64,000 nucleotides of DNA from Halomonas colorata (GCF_014897985.1 NZ_JABUZA010000001.1:1-64000), one strand, 5' to 3'. Counted from the first letter of the stretch, positions 21,286 to 31,881 are shown. Numbers and translations: made by a program. The notes: generated by a model from the letters alone, not told the origin.

Positions 21286-22461
21286 TTAGCGTGGCAGTGT
21301 TCGTAAACCGCTCACCGCATGGCGAATGAGGGTTAACGCATGGTCAATATCGTTTTGGGTGGTGAAGCGCCCAAAGCTAAAACGTAGCGAGGAGAGCGCC
21401 AGGCCGCGCGGAATGCCTACCCCCAATAATACATAAGACGGGTCAATGCTTGCCGAGTTGCAGGCCGAGCCGGTGGACACGGCGACATCGCGCAGGGCCA
21501 TCAGCAGCGACTCACCATCGATACCTTCAAACGCAAGGTTCAGGATGTTGGGTACCGCCCGGTCAAGCGGTGTATTGGCTACCACCCCGTCAAGATCGGC
21601 AAGCCCAGCCAAAAAGCGCTGTTGCAGGTTGGCAATATGCGCCTGATCCTCGGCGTATTCTTTATGGATGAGTGCAAAGGCTTCACCCATCCCGGCAATT
21701 TGATGGGTGGGCAGGGTGCCTGAGCGCATACCGCGCTCGTGCCCACCGCCATGGATCAGCGCTTCAAGGCGGATGTCGGGGTGGCGCTTAACATACAGCG
21801 CGCCAACCCCTTTGGGTCCGTAGGATTTATGCCCGGAAAGCGACATCAGATCGATTTCCTGAGCAACTACATTCAGCGGAATTCGGCCCACGGCCTGGGC
21901 GGCGTCGGTATGAAAAACGGCGCCGAATTCGTGGGCGATGGCGGCGAGCGCGGCAATGTCGTTAATGCTGCCCAGTTCGTTGTTCACCGCCATTAACGAA
22001 ACCAGCGCGGTATCATCGCGCATGGCGGCGCGTAGCTGCTCGGTTGTGACGGTGCCATCCTGCCCAGGCGTTAGCCAGGTGATTTCAAAACCTTCACTTT
22101 CCAGCGCAAGGGCAGTGTCCACGACTGCTTTATGCTCAATGGTCGAGGTCACCAAATGCATGCCGCGTTCGCGGTTGGCCCGCATGTAGCCAATCAGCGC
22201 CAGGTTATTGGCCTCTGTCGCGCCGCTGGTCCAGACGATTTCGCGCGGATCAGCACCAATCGTGTCGGCTACCTGACGACGTGCCTGCTCGACTACCTGT
22301 TCGGCCTGCCAGCCCAGCATATGGCTGCGCGAAGCGGGGTTGGCAAACAGCTGATCAACCGTCAGGTAGCGCTGCATAACCTCGGCCACGCGGGCGTCTA
22401 CCGGCGCGGTGGCGGCGTAATCCAGATAAATCGGTAGCGAAGGTGTGGTTGTCGTCGTCAT
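21286..22461 (-). CDS. iscS: Cysteine desulfurase IscS
   Basis: 391 residues, PLP-dependent. SGHKSYGPKGVGALYVKR holds the PLP lysine; STGSACNSASIDPSY holds the sulfur-accepting Cys in the mobile loop. HTDAAQAVGRIPL is the cofactor Asp region. It releases sulfur from cysteine for Fe-S clusters and tRNA thiolation. iscR lies upstream and iscA follows 31 bases after its stop. Confidence 0.95.
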   Translation of the reverse strand: MTTTTTPSLPIYLDYAATAPVDARVAEVMQRYLTVDQLFANPASRSHMLGWQAEQVVEQARRQVADTIGADPREIVWTSGATEANNLALIGYMRANRERGMHLVTSTIEHKAVVDTALALESEGFEITWLTPGQDGTVTTEQLRAAMRDDTALVSLMAVNNELGSINDIAALAAIAHEFGAVFHTDAAQAVGRIPLNVVAQEIDLMSLSGHKSYGPKGVGALYVKRHPDIRLEALIHGGGHERGMRSGTLPTHQIAGMGEAFALIHKEYAEDQAHIANLQQRFLAGLADLDGVVANTPLDRAVPNILNLAFEGIDGESLLMALRDVAVSTGSACNSASIDPSYVLLGVGIPRGLALSSLRFSFGRFTTQNDIDHALTLIRHAVSGLRTLPR

Positions 22462-22514
22462 GGGAACCCGCTTAATTCAAAAGCGCCAGATAGCGATAGT
22501 GTGCCGCTTGGCCA

Positions 22515-22982
22515 TTACGGTGATGAGGCGAGAATACCCGCTTCAACACGATTTCTTTGCCGCGAGGCAATACGTAGTACATCGGGGCGCTGCATCAATT
22601 GGGCAAGCGTGATGTCATCTAAAAAGTGCCGAATCTGGCCGGATAGTTCGCACCACAGATGATGTGTTAAGCACGTGTTGCCCTGTTGGCAGTCGGATAA
22701 CCCTTGGCAGCGCGTGGCGTCTACCGTTTCATCCACGGCGTCAATCACCGCTGAGACGCTGATATCGCTTGCCGGTTTGCTCAGCAGATAACCACCGCCT
22801 GGACCGCGAACGCTACGCACAAGCCCTGAGCGGCGAAGCCGGGCAAACAGCTGCTCAAGGTAGGAGAGTGATATCTCCTGACGCTGCGAAATATCCCCCA
22901 GGCTGGTCGGGCCGTATTGATCATTCAGGGCCAGATCAAGCATGGCGGTAACCGCGTAACGGCCTTTGGTAGTTAAACGCAT
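22515..22982 (-). CDS. iscR: Fe-S cluster-sensing regulator IscR (Rrf2 family)
   Basis: 155 residues. Winged helix from [20 protein letters not shown], recognition region [17 protein letters not shown], and the cluster cysteines in [16 protein letters not shown] (C-x5-C-x5-C). It represses its own operon in the [2Fe-2S] form. ATG 22982 has gaggt seven bases upstream and gives the conserved N-terminus. Confidence 0.95.
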   Translation of the reverse strand: MRLTTKGRYAVTAMLDLALNDQYGPTSLGDISQRQEISLSYLEQLFARLRRSGLVRSVRGPGGGYLLSKPASDISVSAVIDAVDETVDATRCQGLSDCQQGNTCLTHHLWCELSGQIRHFLDDITLAQLMQRPDVLRIASRQRNRVEAGILASSP

Positions 22983-23034
22983 GACAGGCACCTCGACGCT
23001 GAACCTTCAGCGTGCTCCCGACAAATGTGCTGCC

Positions 23035-23064
23035 ATTATGGGAAAGCCCGAGTAGTTTGGTCAA
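23035..23064 (-). promoter_or_regulatory. iscR promoter with type 1 IscR site
   Basis: Minus-strand TTGACC (23059-23064), 18-base spacer, CATAAT (23035-23040). The sequence ttgaccaaactactcggg at the -35 and spacer resembles the type 1 IscR site known at iscR promoters in enterics. The -35 element overlaps the cysE stop codon, so iscR has its own promoter at the end of cysE. Confidence 0.6.
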
Positions 23065-23936
23065 CCATTACGCGGCGGCAGGCTATCATCGTTAATGCCT
23101 ATCTCGGGCTTGCCTGGCTGTGTGGCGGGCTTTTCCGGGGCGGCACAGCCAGTGTTGTGTTCATCCAGCACGCCAGCAAAGTCTTCATCGCGTAGTTTCG
23201 GTAGGTGCCCATCGTGGTAGTTGGCGTCCAGCTTGCTTAGCGTTGAGCACATACGCTCAATGCGCTCGTCCACGGCGTGCATATGATCGAGCATCGCCTG
23301 CATGGAGCGGGCGACAGGGTCGGGCATATCCTGACTTACCCCGTAGGCATCAAAGCCGAATTTCTGGCAAATCGCTTCGCGGCGGATCGGGTCCACATCC
23401 AGCGCCTCTTCTACATCTGGGTCGGCGCGCTTAACGATTTTGCCGGGTATGCCGACAACGGTGGCACCGGGGGGTACTTCTTTAGTGACCACTGCGTTAG
23501 AGCCGATTTTAGCACCTGCACCTACGGTAAAGGGGCCGAGTATTTTAGCACCCGCCCCGACAATCACGCCGTCTTCAAGGGTGGGGTGACGTTTGCCTTT
23601 ATTCCAACTGGTGCCGCCAAGCGTCACGCCTTGGTAAAGCGTGACGTTATCGCCCACCAGCGCCGTTTCACCGATCACCACGCCCATTCCATGATCGATA
23701 AAAAAGCGCCGCCCTATGGTGGCGCCAGGGTGAATTTCAATACCGGTCAGCCAGCGGGAAAACGTGGAGAGCGTTCGGGCCAGCCATTTTAGATTTTTTT
23801 TCCATAGCCAGTGACCGCAACGGTGAATCAGCAGCGCGTGGAGGCCTGGGTAGTTGGTCAGAACCTCTAAAAAGTTACGGGCCGCCGGGTCGCGGTCAAA
23901 TACGCTGTTAATATCTTCACGTAGGCGTTGGAACAT
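23061..23936 (-). CDS. cysE: Serine O-acetyltransferase
   Basis: 291 residues. N-terminal helical domain ([20 protein letters not shown]) and left-handed beta-helix of hexapeptide repeats with the active-site [18 protein letters not shown] and [20 protein letters not shown]. It makes O-acetylserine for cysteine synthesis. The C-terminus is longer than in short CysE forms. ATG 23936 has caagga upstream and starts at the conserved N-terminus; the frame is open to 23972. It supplies cysteine, the IscS substrate. Confidence 0.94.
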   Translation of the reverse strand: MFQRLREDINSVFDRDPAARNFLEVLTNYPGLHALLIHRCGHWLWKKNLKWLARTLSTFSRWLTGIEIHPGATIGRRFFIDHGMGVVIGETALVGDNVTLYQGVTLGGTSWNKGKRHPTLEDGVIVGAGAKILGPFTVGAGAKIGSNAVVTKEVPPGATVVGIPGKIVKRADPDVEEALDVDPIRREAICQKFGFDAYGVSQDMPDPVARSMQAMLDHMHAVDERIERMCSTLSKLDANYHDGHLPKLRDEDFAGVLDEHNTGCAAPEKPATQPGKPEIGINDDSLPPRNG

Positions 23937-24082
23937 GGAGGATCCTTGGGTCAGCTCAGGCACGACGGTCAATAAAACGGCCAGTTAAGCAATTAAAATA
24001 CCGTTAGCAGGGTAGCGAGGTTGGGGCACCTGACAGTAACTTCAAGTTTACGCCTGCCCTGCCTATTAAAGTGGTTCGGTTA

Positions 24083-24823
24083 TTACTTGCCTGCCGCTTT
24101 TTCAGTGGCAGATAAAATGCCGCGTAAAATATTCATTTCCATTTTCTCTGGCCGCGCGCGCAAATAGAGCCGGCGCAGCCGCGCCATCAGTTGGCGAGGT
24201 TGTGCTGGGTCGTGAAACTCAATCGTGATCAGCGTGCGTTCCAGGTGTTCAAAATAGCGCTCTAACTCTTCATGAGTTACTAGGGCTAATTCATCATTCG
24301 CATCAGGCACAGGCGCGGCACCTTGCTGGCTTAGCCAGGCCATGCGGCACTCATAGGCCAGCACCTGCACCGCGGCGGCCAGGTTAAGCGAGCTAAAATC
24401 TGCGTTGGTGGGAATATGCACATGGGCATGGCAGCGCTGAAGCTCGGCGTTGGTCAGGCCGCTATCTTCACGACCAAAGACCAGCGCTACGCGTGAATCA
24501 GGCGTTTGGCACTCGCCAGGCAGACGATCCGCCACTTCACGAGGGGTTAGCATGGGCCAGGGGAGGGTGCGCGAACGGGCGCTGGCGCCCACCGCTAGCG
24601 TGCAGTCGGTCACGGCCTCTTCAAGCGTCGCGTGTACGCTTGCCTGATGCAAAAGGTGGTCAGCACCGGAGGCGCGGGAAATACTGTCTTGGGTAATGAT
24701 TTCACAGCGAGGAGCGACCAGAGCTAAATCGGCCAAGCCCATATTGTGCATGGCGCGGGCAACGCCGCCTATATTGCCGGGATGACTGGTGCCGATTAAA
24801 ACAATACGAATACGTTCAAGCAT
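24083..24823 (-). CDS. trmJ: tRNA (cytidine/uridine-2'-O-)-methyltransferase TrmJ
   Basis: 246 residues. SPOUT fold: IRIVLIGTSHPGNIGGVARAMHNMGL, then ALVFGREDSGLTNAELQRC and the knot segment IPTNADFSSLNLAAAVQVLAYE. It methylates the 2'-OH of nucleotide 32 in several tRNAs. Next to cysE on the same strand and divergent from suhB, as in Pseudomonas. Confidence 0.94.
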   Translation of the reverse strand: MLERIRIVLIGTSHPGNIGGVARAMHNMGLADLALVAPRCEIITQDSISRASGADHLLHQASVHATLEEAVTDCTLAVGASARSRTLPWPMLTPREVADRLPGECQTPDSRVALVFGREDSGLTNAELQRCHAHVHIPTNADFSSLNLAAAVQVLAYECRMAWLSQQGAAPVPDANDELALVTHEELERYFEHLERTLITIEFHDPAQPRQLMARLRRLYLRARPEKMEMNILRGILSATEKAAGK

Positions 24824-24994
24824 AGTGATGGGGCTCGGTGGATAGGGCTCGGTAAGCGGGCTTGATGATCAAAAGCGGAAAACGGCCAGTTTAGCACGAG
24901 TCGATAGCATGCCTGCGAGTGGTCTGCTAGAATTGCGCGCCAAAGGCAACCCCCTGCCTACTGTTCTTTAACATCACTGCGACAAGGCCCGATC

Positions 24995-25789
24995 ATGAAT
25001 CCGATGGTCCAATTTACGTTGCGCGCAGCGCGCAGCGCGGTTGAACAATTTTTACGTGTCCGTGAACGTATCGAAAACGCCCATGAAGAGTCCAATCTTG
25101 ACCGCCTGCTAGAAGATACGGCGCGCAAGGCTGAAGCGACTATTGTGCATCAATTGGAGCGCGGCTACCCCCTGCACGGCTACGTTGGCCGTTATACTTC
25201 ACACAAATCAGGTGAAGGCGAGGGTGCTGATACCGTCTGGAAGATTGAACCCATGCATGGCTACTCTAATTTAGCGGTGGCGAGTAAAGGCTTTGCTCTC
25301 TCAGTGGTGTGTCTTGTTAAAGGCCGTCCGGAACACGCGGTGGTCATTTCGCCGTTTGGTGATGATGAATATATCGCCAGCCGCGGCCGCGGCGCTCAGC
25401 ACAATGGTAAACGTATGCGGGTTAGTAAACCTACTGCGATTACCGGCACGCGCCTGGCCATGAGCCTTCCCGAAGCCTGGCTGCGCCCTCGTAATCTCCC
25501 TGCCTATCTTTCCGTGACCCAACAGCTTGCCCCCCAGGTAGAAACGCTGTTGGCAACCGGTAGCGGCCTGCTGGATATGTGCGAACTGGCTAGCGGTCGT
25601 GTTGATAGCGCGTTTGTGCTGGGTATGGAAGAGCAGGATATGCAGGTAGGCAGCCTGATTCTTAAAGAAGCCGGTGCGCTGATGGGCACGCCCGATGGCC
25701 AGCCCAGCGTCAAGGTAGAAGGGCAGCTGATGGCCGCAGGCCCACGTCTGTATAAAGCGCTGATCAAGCAGCTGGCGCCGCATTTTTAA
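24995..25789 (+). CDS. suhB: SuhB / inositol monophosphatase family protein with altered metal site
   Basis: 264 residues, clearly SuhB by position and length (MNPMVQFTLRAARSAVEQFL) and by the C-terminal EAGALMGTPDGQ. The metal-binding residues have changed. The family motif EESG is HKSG (70-73), and DPLDGT is EPMHGY (85-90), replacing Asp by Glu85 and His88. The later Asp is kept in EEQDMQVGS. Phosphatase activity is therefore doubtful. Enteric SuhB has a second, non-enzymatic role as a Nus-complex factor in rRNA transcription, which could explain retention. Confidence 0.85.
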   Translation: MNPMVQFTLRAARSAVEQFLRVRERIENAHEESNLDRLLEDTARKAEATIVHQLERGYPLHGYVGRYTSHKSGEGEGADTVWKIEPMHGYSNLAVASKGFALSVVCLVKGRPEHAVVISPFGDDEYIASRGRGAQHNGKRMRVSKPTAITGTRLAMSLPEAWLRPRNLPAYLSVTQQLAPQVETLLATGSGLLDMCELASGRVDSAFVLGMEEQDMQVGSLILKEAGALMGTPDGQPSVKVEGQLMAAGPRLYKALIKQLAPHF

Positions 25790-25792
25790 GTA

Positions 25793-25891
25793 GTGAATGG
25801 TAAGTGGTAAATAGTAATTGGTGAGTTGTGAATGGTGAATAGTGAGTTGGTGAATGGTGAATGGTGAGTTGTGAGTTGTGAATAGTGGGTA
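25793..25891. repeat. Tandem heptanucleotide repeat (GTGAATG-like, about 14 copies)
   Basis: Directly after the suhB stop. Seven-base units gtgaatg, gtaagtg, gtaaata, gtgagtt and gtgaata follow each other with one extra base at 25849. Units are degenerate. No protein is encoded. It lies before the shared suhB/secF terminator. Confidence 0.85.
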
Positions 25892-25919
25892 ATGAATAGC
25901 TATTTATTATTTACGTACT

Positions 25920-25957
25920 AAAAAGGCCCTGCCGGGTTATTTCGGCAGGGCCTTTTT
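25920..25957. terminator. Bidirectional terminator between suhB and secF
   Basis: Perfect 15-bp arms aaaaaggccctgccg (25920-25934) and cggcagggccttttt (25943-25957) with an 8-base loop. A/T runs on both sides let it work for both convergent genes. Confidence 0.93.
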
Positions 25958-25993
25958 GTTGGCTGCTTATCAGTGTTGGAACACCGCTTTCTT

Positions 25994-26920
25994 TCAGGGC
26001 AGCTCTTCTTCCTCTTCATCAATGGCTTTCTTGGTGGGGATCAGGTCCTCACGCGAAAGTTTGAGCGGAAGCAGCAGGGCACCCGAGATGTAGATGGAGG
26101 AGAACGTACCCACGCCGATGCCGATCAGCAGAGCGATCGCAAAGTTCTCGATCATATCGCCGCCGAGGATCAGCAGGGCAATCAACACCAGCATTGTGGT
26201 GCCGGAGGTGGCCAGCGTCCGCGACAGGGTGGCATTGATCGCTTCGTTAAAGATCTGCGGCATATCATCGATACGCGAGGTGCGGATTGTTTCACGAATG
26301 CGGTCATACACCACGATCGTATCGTTTAGTGAGTAGCCGATAACCGCCAGAATAGCCGCCAGTACCGTCAGGTCGAACTCCAGCTGGAACAGCGCGAAGA
26401 TGCCCACCACGATCATTACATCGTGAAGCAGGGCTAAAAGCGCCCCGATGGCAAACTTGTACTGGAAGCGGAAAGCGACATACAGCATTACCACGCCGAG
26501 TGCGACCAGCAGGCCCAGGCCGCTTTGATCACGCAGTTGGTCACCTACTTGGGCGCCGACGAACTCGGCACGCACCAGGTTGACGTTTTCACCGCTGGTG
26601 CGCAGCAGGTTGACGACATCGCTGCCCACATCAGGGTCAAACGCTTGCTGCAAACGGATCAGAACCTCGGTTGAGGCGCCGAAGGTTTGTACCGAGACAT
26701 CCCTAAAGCCGCTATCCACCATCAGTTGGCGGATAGCATCCAAAGAGGGTGCTGCGCCATAGCGAACCTCAATCAGCGTGCCCCCGGTGAAGTCGAGCCC
26801 CAGATTGAGCTGTTGGAACACCAGGGCGCCAATCGACACAATCAGCATTACAGCAGAGACGATGAACGCCAGGTTGCGCCGTCCCATAAAGTCGATTTGC
26901 AGGTTTGATAGGGGTTTCAT
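25994..26920 (-). CDS. secF: Protein translocase subunit SecF
   Basis: 308 residues. Six transmembrane helices; FDFTGG-type motif appears as LGLDFTGGTLIEVRYG, and the membrane part has GYSLNDTIVVYDRIRE and SRTLATSGTTMLVLIALLILGG. SecDF uses the proton gradient to finish protein export. ATG 26920 has aagagg five bases upstream. The protein ends in an acidic DEEEEELP tail. secD lies just upstream. Confidence 0.95.
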   Translation of the reverse strand: MKPLSNLQIDFMGRRNLAFIVSAVMLIVSIGALVFQQLNLGLDFTGGTLIEVRYGAAPSLDAIRQLMVDSGFRDVSVQTFGASTEVLIRLQQAFDPDVGSDVVNLLRTSGENVNLVRAEFVGAQVGDQLRDQSGLGLLVALGVVMLYVAFRFQYKFAIGALLALLHDVMIVVGIFALFQLEFDLTVLAAILAVIGYSLNDTIVVYDRIRETIRTSRIDDMPQIFNEAINATLSRTLATSGTTMLVLIALLILGGDMIENFAIALLIGIGVGTFSSIYISGALLLPLKLSREDLIPTKKAIDEEEEELP

Positions 26921-26953
26921 TACCACCTCTTAAATTCTGGGCTGAGCGCGTGG

Positions 26954-27028
26954 TTCAGGTTCATGCTCTTCAGGTCCATGCTCTTCAGATCCATGTTCTT
27001 CAGATCCATGTTCTTCAGATCCACAGCT
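26954..27028. repeat. Five tandem 15-bp repeats across the secD stop codon
   Basis: Units start at 26954, 26969, 26984, 26999 and 27014, reading ttcaggttcatgctc, ttcaggtccatgctc, ttcagatccatgttc (twice) and ttcagatccacagct. On the minus strand the last unit holds the final secD codons TGG ATC TGA. Each copy repeats a similar in-frame tryptophan-isoleucine/threonine-stop, so the gene's end has been duplicated four times into the secD-secF spacer. Confidence 0.88.
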
Positions 27029-28868
27029 TTTTGACGGGTTTGCTGCCGTAGGTCAGGTTGACCATGGCGCGTGTCACCATTAGCGCGGTGAACATGGACG
27101 TCAAAATGCCGATAGAGAGCGTGACCGCAAATCCTTTGACCGGGCCGGTACCAATCGAGAACAGGATCACCGCGACTAACAGCGTGGTGATGTTGGCATC
27201 GACAATCGAGGTAAAGGCGCGCTCGTAGCCTGCATGAATGGCCTGCTGAATCGATAGCCCGTTACGCAGTTCTTCACGTATGCGCTCAAAGATCAGCACG
27301 TTGGCATCCACCGCCATACCCAGCGTCAGTACGATACCGGCGATACCCGGCAGGGTGAGTGTGGCGCCCAGCATCGACATTACCGCGACCAGAATCGTCA
27401 GGTTGAGGGCGAGAGCAACGTTGGCAAAAATACCGAACACTTTGTAGCGCGCCAGCATAAACAGCACTAGCAGCAGCAAGCCGATTTGCACCGACAGCAG
27501 GCCGCGATCGATGTTTTCCGCACCCAGGCTTGGGCCAATGGTGCGCTCCTGCACGAAGTAAATCGGCGCGGCCAGCGAACCGGAACGTAGCAGCAGCGCA
27601 AGCTCAGCGGCTTCTGTCGGCGAGTCCAGGCCGGTAATCCGGAAGCTGTTACCCAGTGCGCTTTGAATGGTCGCTAAGCTGATTAGGCCGCGCTCAACAT
27701 AAGGCTCGCGCTCAATGGTTTCTTCGCCGGTATCCGGGTCGGTGACCACCGTGTCTTCGCTCTTATGCTCGATGAACAGCACCGCCATGTTGCGGCCGAT
27801 ATTGGTGCGCGTGGCGCGGTTCATCAGCGTGCCGCCGGTGCCATCCAAATTGATATTTACCTGCGGACGACCGTTTTCATCGAAGCTATTGCTGGCGCTG
27901 GAAACGCTGTCGCCGGTAATGATTACGTCGCGCATCAGCTCGGCCGAGCGTGCTGCATCATTACGGAATGAGAGGGTTTCGGTTTCTGCATTAGGCGTGT
28001 CGTTGCGTGCTTCCAGGCGGAACTCAAGGTTCGCCGTCGCGCCCACGATCCGCTTGGCCGCTACGGTGTCCTGTACGCCGGGTAGCTCGACCACAATCTG
28101 GTTCGGCCCTTGGCGTTGAACCATTGGCTCGGCAACACCCAGCTCATTCACCCGATTACGCAGGGTGGTTAAGTTTTGGTTGATCGCGTAGTCCTGAATT
28201 TCGTTGACGGTCTGATCGCTCAGCGTCATCACCAGCGAAGAAGACCGACCACTGCCTTGCGTGCTGTATTCGAAATTGGGGAAGTCACGGCTAATCAAGC
28301 GGCGTGCGCTGTCGCGGTCTTCAGAGCTTGCAAAGTCGATCGACAGCGTACGGTCTTCAACCTCGGTGTTGCGATAACGAATACGTTCGCTGCGCAACAG
28401 TTCACGCATGGCGCTGGCATTGACTTCCAGGCGCTGGGTGAGTGCCGCTTCCATATCCACTTCCAGCAGGAAGTGAACGCCACCGCGCAGATCAAGACCC
28501 AGCGTCATGGGGGAGGCGGAAAACGCCTGCAGCCATGGAGGCGTGGCGTCTGCAAGGTTAAGTGCCACGGTTGCATCGCTGCCTAAGAGATCAGCGGCAA
28601 TATCGCGAGCGCTTAGCTGGTCATCATTGTTGCGCAAGCGAATCAGCCACTGGCCGTTTTCTTGCTCAGAGGCTTTGACGACGATGTCGTTTTCTTCAAG
28701 TGCGCTTTCAACGCGTTGGATTTGACGCAATTCCAGCGTGTCACCCTGGGCGCTGCTGAGCTGAATAGCGGGATCTGCGGGGAATAAGTTGGGAAGCGAA
28801 TAGATAAGGCCAACCACCAGGACGACCAGTATCAGTAGATACTTCCACAGGGGGTAACGGTTGAGCAT
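27015..28868 (-). CDS. secD: Protein translocase subunit SecD
   Basis: 617 residues. N-terminal helix (YPLWKYLLILVVLVVGLIYS), the large periplasmic P1 domain with GLDLRGGVHFLLEVD, and a C-terminal bundle with GMAVDANVLIFERIREELRNG and GTGPVKGFAVTLSIGILTSM. Works with SecF and YajC at SecYEG. Start 28868 gives the standard N-terminus; the frame extends to 28928. Ends inside a tandem repeat. Confidence 0.96.
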   Translation of the reverse strand: MLNRYPLWKYLLILVVLVVGLIYSLPNLFPADPAIQLSSAQGDTLELRQIQRVESALEENDIVVKASEQENGQWLIRLRNNDDQLSARDIAADLLGSDATVALNLADATPPWLQAFSASPMTLGLDLRGGVHFLLEVDMEAALTQRLEVNASAMRELLRSERIRYRNTEVEDRTLSIDFASSEDRDSARRLISRDFPNFEYSTQGSGRSSSLVMTLSDQTVNEIQDYAINQNLTTLRNRVNELGVAEPMVQRQGPNQIVVELPGVQDTVAAKRIVGATANLEFRLEARNDTPNAETETLSFRNDAARSAELMRDVIITGDSVSSASNSFDENGRPQVNINLDGTGGTLMNRATRTNIGRNMAVLFIEHKSEDTVVTDPDTGEETIEREPYVERGLISLATIQSALGNSFRITGLDSPTEAAELALLLRSGSLAAPIYFVQERTIGPSLGAENIDRGLLSVQIGLLLLVLFMLARYKVFGIFANVALALNLTILVAVMSMLGATLTLPGIAGIVLTLGMAVDANVLIFERIREELRNGLSIQQAIHAGYERAFTSIVDANITTLLVAVILFSIGTGPVKGFAVTLSIGILTSMFTALMVTRAMVNLTYGSKPVKKLWI

Positions 28869-29002
28869 GCAAGCCCTGCCTTCAATTACAAACGGAATTG
28901 CTGTGCATGGGGATTCCATGCACAGCAAAATTTACCATCGTACCTACCATGGCACCCCTGCCGGGGTGGCTGGCACTGGATCGGCAGGGGGAGTTGCGGG
29001 CG

Positions 29003-29329
29003 TTAGATGGACTTAATGGTGCCCTTCGGCAGTACGGCGGCAACGGCATTCTTCTGCACGTTAACTTCGGTGCCTTCAGACACTTCAAGGGTCAGGAACT
29101 CATCGCTGACCTTTGTGACGCGGCCTACCAGACCACCGCCAATGACGACTTCATCGCCTTTGTCCAAGCTAGTCACCAGCTGCTTGTGCTGCTTGGCACG
29201 CTTGGCTTGGGGGCGCCACAACAGGAAGTAGAAAATCAGCACAAAACCGACCAGCATGACGATTTGCGCGATACCACCGCCAGCGGCCGCTTCTTGGGCG
29301 TGGGCTGGTGAGATGAAGAAATCCAGCAT
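29003..29329 (-). CDS. yajC: Preprotein translocase subunit YajC
   Basis: 108 residues. One transmembrane helix (about 18-38, GIAQIVMLVGFVLIFYFLLW) then RPQAKRAKQHKQLVTSLDKGDEVV and a small beta domain ending in VLPKGTIKSI. Subunit of the holotranslocon. Lies between tgt and secD, as expected. Confidence 0.95.
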   Translation of the reverse strand: MLDFFISPAHAQEAAAGGGIAQIVMLVGFVLIFYFLLWRPQAKRAKQHKQLVTSLDKGDEVVIGGGLVGRVTKVSDEFLTLEVSEGTEVNVQKNAVAAVLPKGTIKSI

Positions 29330-29418
29330 TGCAGAGAACTCCTGGGTTAATACCCTAAATGGGTGAAAGGGTTAGAAGAGGCGCTGATTAACGCTTAGGT
29401 TGATGAGCGCCCCTTTGC

Positions 29419-29438
29419 TCACCCGCCAAAGCGGGTGA
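29419..29438. terminator. Hairpin just after tgt
   Basis: tcacccgc (29419-29426) and gcgggtga (29431-29438) form an 8-bp stem with loop caaa, immediately after the tgt stop. No T-run follows on the minus strand, so it may only attenuate tgt-yajC read-through. Confidence 0.4.
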
Positions 29439-29441
29439 ACT

Positions 29442-30638
<1,197 letters not shown>

Positions 30639-31670
30639 CTAGCGGGTAAGCAGCATCGCATCACCATAACTAAAGAAAGCGTAGCGTTCGGCAACTGCTT
30701 CACGGTAGGCGTTCATCATCGTGTCATAGCCGGCAAACGCCGACACCAGCATCAAAAGCGTCGATTCCGGCAGGTGGAAGTTGGTAATCAACGCATCCAC
30801 ACAGCGCCACTCATAGCCTGGATAGATGAAGATATCCGTATCCCCGCTGTAGGGCGCTATCTGCCCGTCATCGCTTTTCTGGCAGGCGCTTTCCAGACAG
30901 CGCACGCTGGTGGTGCCCACCGCAATCACCCGGTTGCCCGCCGCTTGCGCCTCGCGTACCTGCTGGCAGGCGGCTTCCGACACCTCAATCCACTCGCTGT
31001 GCATATGGTGTTCAAGAATATTGTCCACCCGCACCGGCTGAAAGGTGCCCGCGCCCACGTGCAGAGTGACAAACGCGCTGTTGATGCCTTTTTCAGCCAG
31101 GGCATCCAGCATCGGCTGATCAAAATGCAGGCCCGCCGTGGGGGCGGCCACGGCGCCATCGCGGCGGGCGTAAACGGTTTGGTAACGCTCGCGGTCGCTG
31201 AGTTCGTCTTCCCGGGTGATATAGGGCGGCAACGGCATATGGCCATGCTGCTCTAATAGCGCGATCATCGGCGTATCACCCAAAAAGCGCAGCTCAAACA
31301 GCGCATCGCGGCGGCCTTCCACCACGGCGTGAATATCACCTTCAAAAATCAGCTCGGTGCCGGGCTTGGGCGATTTGCTCGAGCGGATATGCGCCAGGCC
31401 CCGATGGCTATCCAGCGGGCGCTCAAGCAGCATCTCTACCTTGCCGCCGCTGGCTTTATGGCCGTGCAGGCGGGCGGGGATCACGCGGGTATCGTTAAAT
31501 ACCAGCAAATCGCCGGGATTTAGGCGCTCAAGAAGATCCGTAAACTGGCGATGCTCAAGCGCGCCGCTCTGACCATCCACGCACAGCAAACGGCAGTCGC
31601 TGCGCTGTTCAGAAGGGTAGCGAGCAATCAGCTCATCGGGTAGCTCGAAATAAAAGTCCGCGCGCTGCAT
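30639..31670 (-). CDS. queA: S-adenosylmethionine:tRNA ribosyltransferase-isomerase
   Basis: 343 residues. [38 protein letters not shown] and [16 protein letters not shown] are standard QueA motifs. It adds the cyclopentene-diol precursor to preQ1-tRNA, making epoxyqueuosine. ATG 31670 gives the conserved N-terminus; the frame extends to 31694. First gene of the queA-tgt-yajC-secDF group. Confidence 0.96.
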   Translation of the reverse strand: MQRADFYFELPDELIARYPSEQRSDCRLLCVDGQSGALEHRQFTDLLERLNPGDLLVFNDTRVIPARLHGHKASGGKVEMLLERPLDSHRGLAHIRSSKSPKPGTELIFEGDIHAVVEGRRDALFELRFLGDTPMIALLEQHGHMPLPPYITREDELSDRERYQTVYARRDGAVAAPTAGLHFDQPMLDALAEKGINSAFVTLHVGAGTFQPVRVDNILEHHMHSEWIEVSEAACQQVREAQAAGNRVIAVGTTSVRCLESACQKSDDGQIAPYSGDTDIFIYPGYEWRCVDALITNFHLPESTLLMLVSAFAGYDTMMNAYREAVAERYAFFSYGDAMLLTR

Positions 31671-31743
31671 GGGTTGGCTCTTAACAGTGGTCAAACAGGC
31701 GGCATAGGATACCCCCTTCGCTAGATAAAGTCAGTCAATGTGA

Positions 31744-31771
31744 TTGACCTCAAGGGTTATCTCCGTATAAT
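31744..31771 (+). promoter_or_regulatory. Promoter of tRNA-Leu
   Basis: TTGACC (31744-31749), 16-base spacer, TATAAT (31766-31771), eleven bases before the mature tRNA 5' end. A near-consensus sigma-70 promoter. Confidence 0.85.
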
Positions 31772-31782
31772 GCGCATCCATT

Positions 31783-31869
31783 GCCGGTGTGGCGGAATTG
31801 GTAGACGCAGCGGATTCAAAATCCGCCGCCTTTACGGGTGTGCCAGTTCGAGTCTGGCCACCGGCACCA
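31783..31869 (+). tRNA. tRNA-Leu (anticodon CAA)
   Basis: 87 bases with encoded CCA. Acceptor gccggtg pairs with caccggc; the anticodon stem-loop is gcgga-TTCAAAA-tccgc with anticodon CAA (31817-31819), reading UUG; a long variable arm follows, and the T-arm is gccag-ttcgagt-ctggc. All are class II leucine features. The prophage integrase lies directly downstream, so its 3' end is the probable attachment site. Confidence 0.97.
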
Positions 31870-31881
31870 TCTTTATATTCA

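Noticed and set aside
25793-25891. Possible CRISPR array
   Set aside because: Units are seven bases with no spacers, and no cas genes are present.
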